From contig NZ_DS981502.1 in the NCBI RefSeq assembly GCF_000154845.1, positions 1 through 40,054 on the forward strand: a stretch of DNA of 40,054 bases, read 5' to 3'. The notes beneath the pieces are model-generated. The model made no database searches. It was not told where the DNA came from and worked only from the letters and a program-made list of their open reading frames with translations. Shown here one piece after another: positions 38,578 to 40,054 of the stretch; the stretch's first letter is position 1, and each line of letters starts with the position of its first letter. The DNA comes from Phocaeicola coprocola DSM 17136. GTDB taxonomy: Bacteria > Bacteroidota > Bacteroidia > Bacteroidales > Bacteroidaceae. A program made the translations under genes and the position numbers.

Positions 38578-39405
38578 ATGAAAAAAATTATTTTTTATTT
38601 TCTATCTGCGATTGTATTAGTAGTGGGAACATCTTTGGTATATGCTTGCACTCATGAAGATATGAATGAGACCTCTGTTTCTCAACAAGATTCCTATGAG
38701 AAATTACGTTATGAATTGAAACAGTATAATGATATTTATGCTCCACCTCAATATGTGGAAACTAGAAGAGGAGGATTTTGGCGTAAATTAGCTAGCATAT
38801 TTGGAGCAGATGCGGCAGGCGCTTGTTTGGGTTCAGCTTTTGGTGGAGTTGGTGCTGTTGTAGTAGGTATTGGAAACTCATTGCTTTTTGCGGCTATGGG
38901 TGATGAATTTCTTTGTACAGAAGAATATACGTATGGTGAGGAATTACATATAGGATTTGTAAGAATTTCTGAAGATTTGGAAAATCAACAGAAAACTTAT
39001 GCCTCTTTCCCAATGGTTCAGTTGACTCCCAAAATTAATAGTCGCGGTTTGGGTGAAGAAATTACTGATATTAATCCTGTTCCTATTGTATATGAAAAAG
39101 TACGAACTCTTTCCTTGACAAGTAATAAAGTGGGATATTTGCATAATAAGATTATATCAGATTTATTAAGTGAAGATGAAAATTTATTGCATAGTTCTAC
39201 ATCTGTTATAATGGATAAAGTTGTTGAAAGTGTTGAGCAAGAAGGGTTTCAAGTTTCATCTCAATTAGAACAAGATGTGTTGGAACAGTTAAATAAAATC
39301 GCTATACAATGTCCAGATTTGGAAAGTTCTATAGCTGTATATCGAAATAATTTTCCTGAATATTCTGATATGTTTGATATACTTCAGGACATTACTGTCC
39401 CGTAA
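38578..39405 (+). CDS. Putative lipoprotein with glycine-zipper hydrophobic segment
   Basis: A 275-aa protein I do not recognise as a named family. The signal MKKIIFYFLSAIVLVVGTSLVYAC has a lipobox-like VYAC (Cys24). A charged stretch ends in TRRGGFWRKLASIFG (about 62-76). Then comes a small-residue-rich hydrophobic region ADAAGACLGSAFGGVGAV and VVGIGNSLLFAAMG (about 77-108) with GxxxG/GxxG spacing as in membrane-active peptides. The C-terminal 160 residues are acidic and helical. The last codons, ACTGTCCCGTAA, run into sequence that may belong to the IS-like element starting nearby, so the natural C-terminus may have been lost. Sits beside the DUF3244/TPR genes on the same strand. Confidence 0.6.
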   Translation: MKKIIFYFLSAIVLVVGTSLVYACTHEDMNETSVSQQDSYEKLRYELKQYNDIYAPPQYVETRRGGFWRKLASIFGADAAGACLGSAFGGVGAVVVGIGNSLLFAAMGDEFLCTEEYTYGEELHIGFVRISEDLENQQKTYASFPMVQLTPKINSRGLGEEITDINPVPIVYEKVRTLSLTSNKVGYLHNKIISDLLSEDENLLHSSTSVIMDKVVESVEQEGFQVSSQLEQDVLEQLNKIAIQCPDLESSIAVYRNNFPEYSDMFDILQDITVP

Positions 39406-39514
39406 AAGTGGATAAATAGTTCTTTGAAATAACTGAAATATAGCTTATTATACTCTATTTGTAAAGCGCGACGATTTGAAATTGTACCTTTGAAACCAAA
39501 TCAAATGGCTTCAA

Positions 39515-40054
39515 ATGAATCAAGACAAATATGTTTTCGCTCAATTGGTAGAGTTTTTGAACAACAATAAATTCAGAAGAATCGTGGACAAATACGATGG
39601 AAATCGTTACGTCAAACATTTCACTTGCTGGAACCAGCTTCTTGCTATGATGTTCGGACAGCTAAGCAATCGTGAGAGCCTACGCGACCTGATTGTTGCA
39701 TTGGAAGCACATCAAGCCAAGTGTTATCATTTGGGATTGGGTCGTGAACCCTTGGCCAAAACCACACTTGCATCAGCTAACCAAAATAGGGATTACAGAA
39801 TCTTTGAAGATTTTGCATTCTTCATGATGAAAGAAGCCAGTGATAAACGAGCTACTCATATTCTGGATATCGAAGGAAAGAAGTACGCTTTTGATTCAAC
39901 CACCATTCCGTTATGTTTGGCAACATTTCCTTGGGCTAAATTTCGAAGTAAAAAAGGTGGAGTCAAGGCACATGTCCTTTATGACATTGAGGCTCAGGTT
40001 CCGGCTTTTTTTACAGTAACCACAGCTTCAAAACATGACTCAACAGCAATGTCT
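39515..40054 (+). CDS. IS4-family transposase, N-terminal part (cut by window end)
   Basis: The first 180 codons of a transposase starting ATG AAT CAA GAC. It has the DUF4372-like N-terminal domain typical of many Bacteroides IS4-group elements (FAQLVEFLNNNKFRRIVDKYDG, seen as NKFRRIVDKYDG, and FTCWNQLLAMMFGQLSNRESLRDL, seen as MMFGQLSNRESLRD). The first catalytic Asp is in YAFDSTTIPLCLATFPWAKF (FDSTT, about 130). The rest, including the remaining DDE residues and the right end of the element, lies beyond the window. The left end of the element is not fixed; it probably falls within 39390-39410, at or just before the preceding stop codon. Confidence 0.9.
   Translation, partial: MNQDKYVFAQLVEFLNNNKFRRIVDKYDGNRYVKHFTCWNQLLAMMFGQLSNRESLRDLIVALEAHQAKCYHLGLGREPLAKTTLASANQNRDYRIFEDFAFFMMKEASDKRATHILDIEGKKYAFDSTTIPLCLATFPWAKFRSKKGGVKAHVLYDIEAQVPAFFTVTTASKHDSTAMS

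Overview
The window comes from a gut Bacteroidales bacterium, most likely Phocaeicola (the former Bacteroides plebeius/coprocola/vulgatus group). The evidence is the partial 16S rRNA at the left end, Bacteroides-type promoters (TTTG, 19-20 bp, TAnnTTTG) before several genes, a SusC/SusD pair, a hybrid two-component system, DUF3244 and DUF5074 proteins, and a riboswitch-controlled BtuB/BtuG-type locus. The genus call rests on remembered 16S sequence, not on an alignment.

Layout. (1) 1-1270: 5' part of a 16S rRNA gene on the minus strand, with two tandem promoters at about 1.49 and 1.70 kb. (2) 2.3-13.8 kb: an AT-rich polysaccharide utilisation locus (PUL) with a 1466-aa hybrid two-component sensor on the plus strand facing susC-susD-pectin methylesterase on the minus strand. 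The esterase gene is cut by a 1471-bp IS4-type element with a 7-bp target duplication. Removing the element and one repeat restores a perfect 316-codon gene. (3) 13.9-24.5 kb: mostly housekeeping genes: nadA, a SpoU rRNA/tRNA methyltransferase, a DUF4294 protein, a helix-hairpin-helix outer-membrane-type protein, a radical SAM protein, a SulP transporter, rubrerythrin, enolase and tRNA-Asp. Two copies of a small RNA gene (80 nt identical) lie here on the minus strand, just after nadA and just after sulP. Each has its own promoter and terminator and is preceded by a long stem that covaries between the copies. (4) 24.6-31.9 kb: a minus-strand vitamin B12 operon led by a cobalamin riboswitch: BtuB-type receptor, BtuG-type propeller lipoprotein, a further surface lipoprotein and two DUF5074 propeller proteins. 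The last one carries an apparent 1-nt deletion exactly in its lipobox cysteine codon. (5) 32.0-40.05 kb: a flavin-reductase-like gene; two divergent, homologous, membrane-anchored TPR proteins with a conserved C-terminal helix-turn-helix-like block; a DUF3244 secreted protein; a second, decayed DUF3244 copy split by a 1586-bp IS4-family element; a lipoprotein with a glycine-zipper hydrophobic segment; and the start of a third IS4-family transposase running off the window.

How it works together. The PUL reads as a pectin-sensing and uptake locus whose only visible enzyme has been knocked out by an IS. The B12 operon would be repressed by cobalamin through the riboswitch and would make an outer-membrane capture and uptake complex. 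The right-hand TPR/DUF3244/lipoprotein cluster is the least understood part and may be a membrane signalling system controlling small secreted proteins. The duplicated small RNA, one copy directly upstream of susC, is the most interesting non-coding element.
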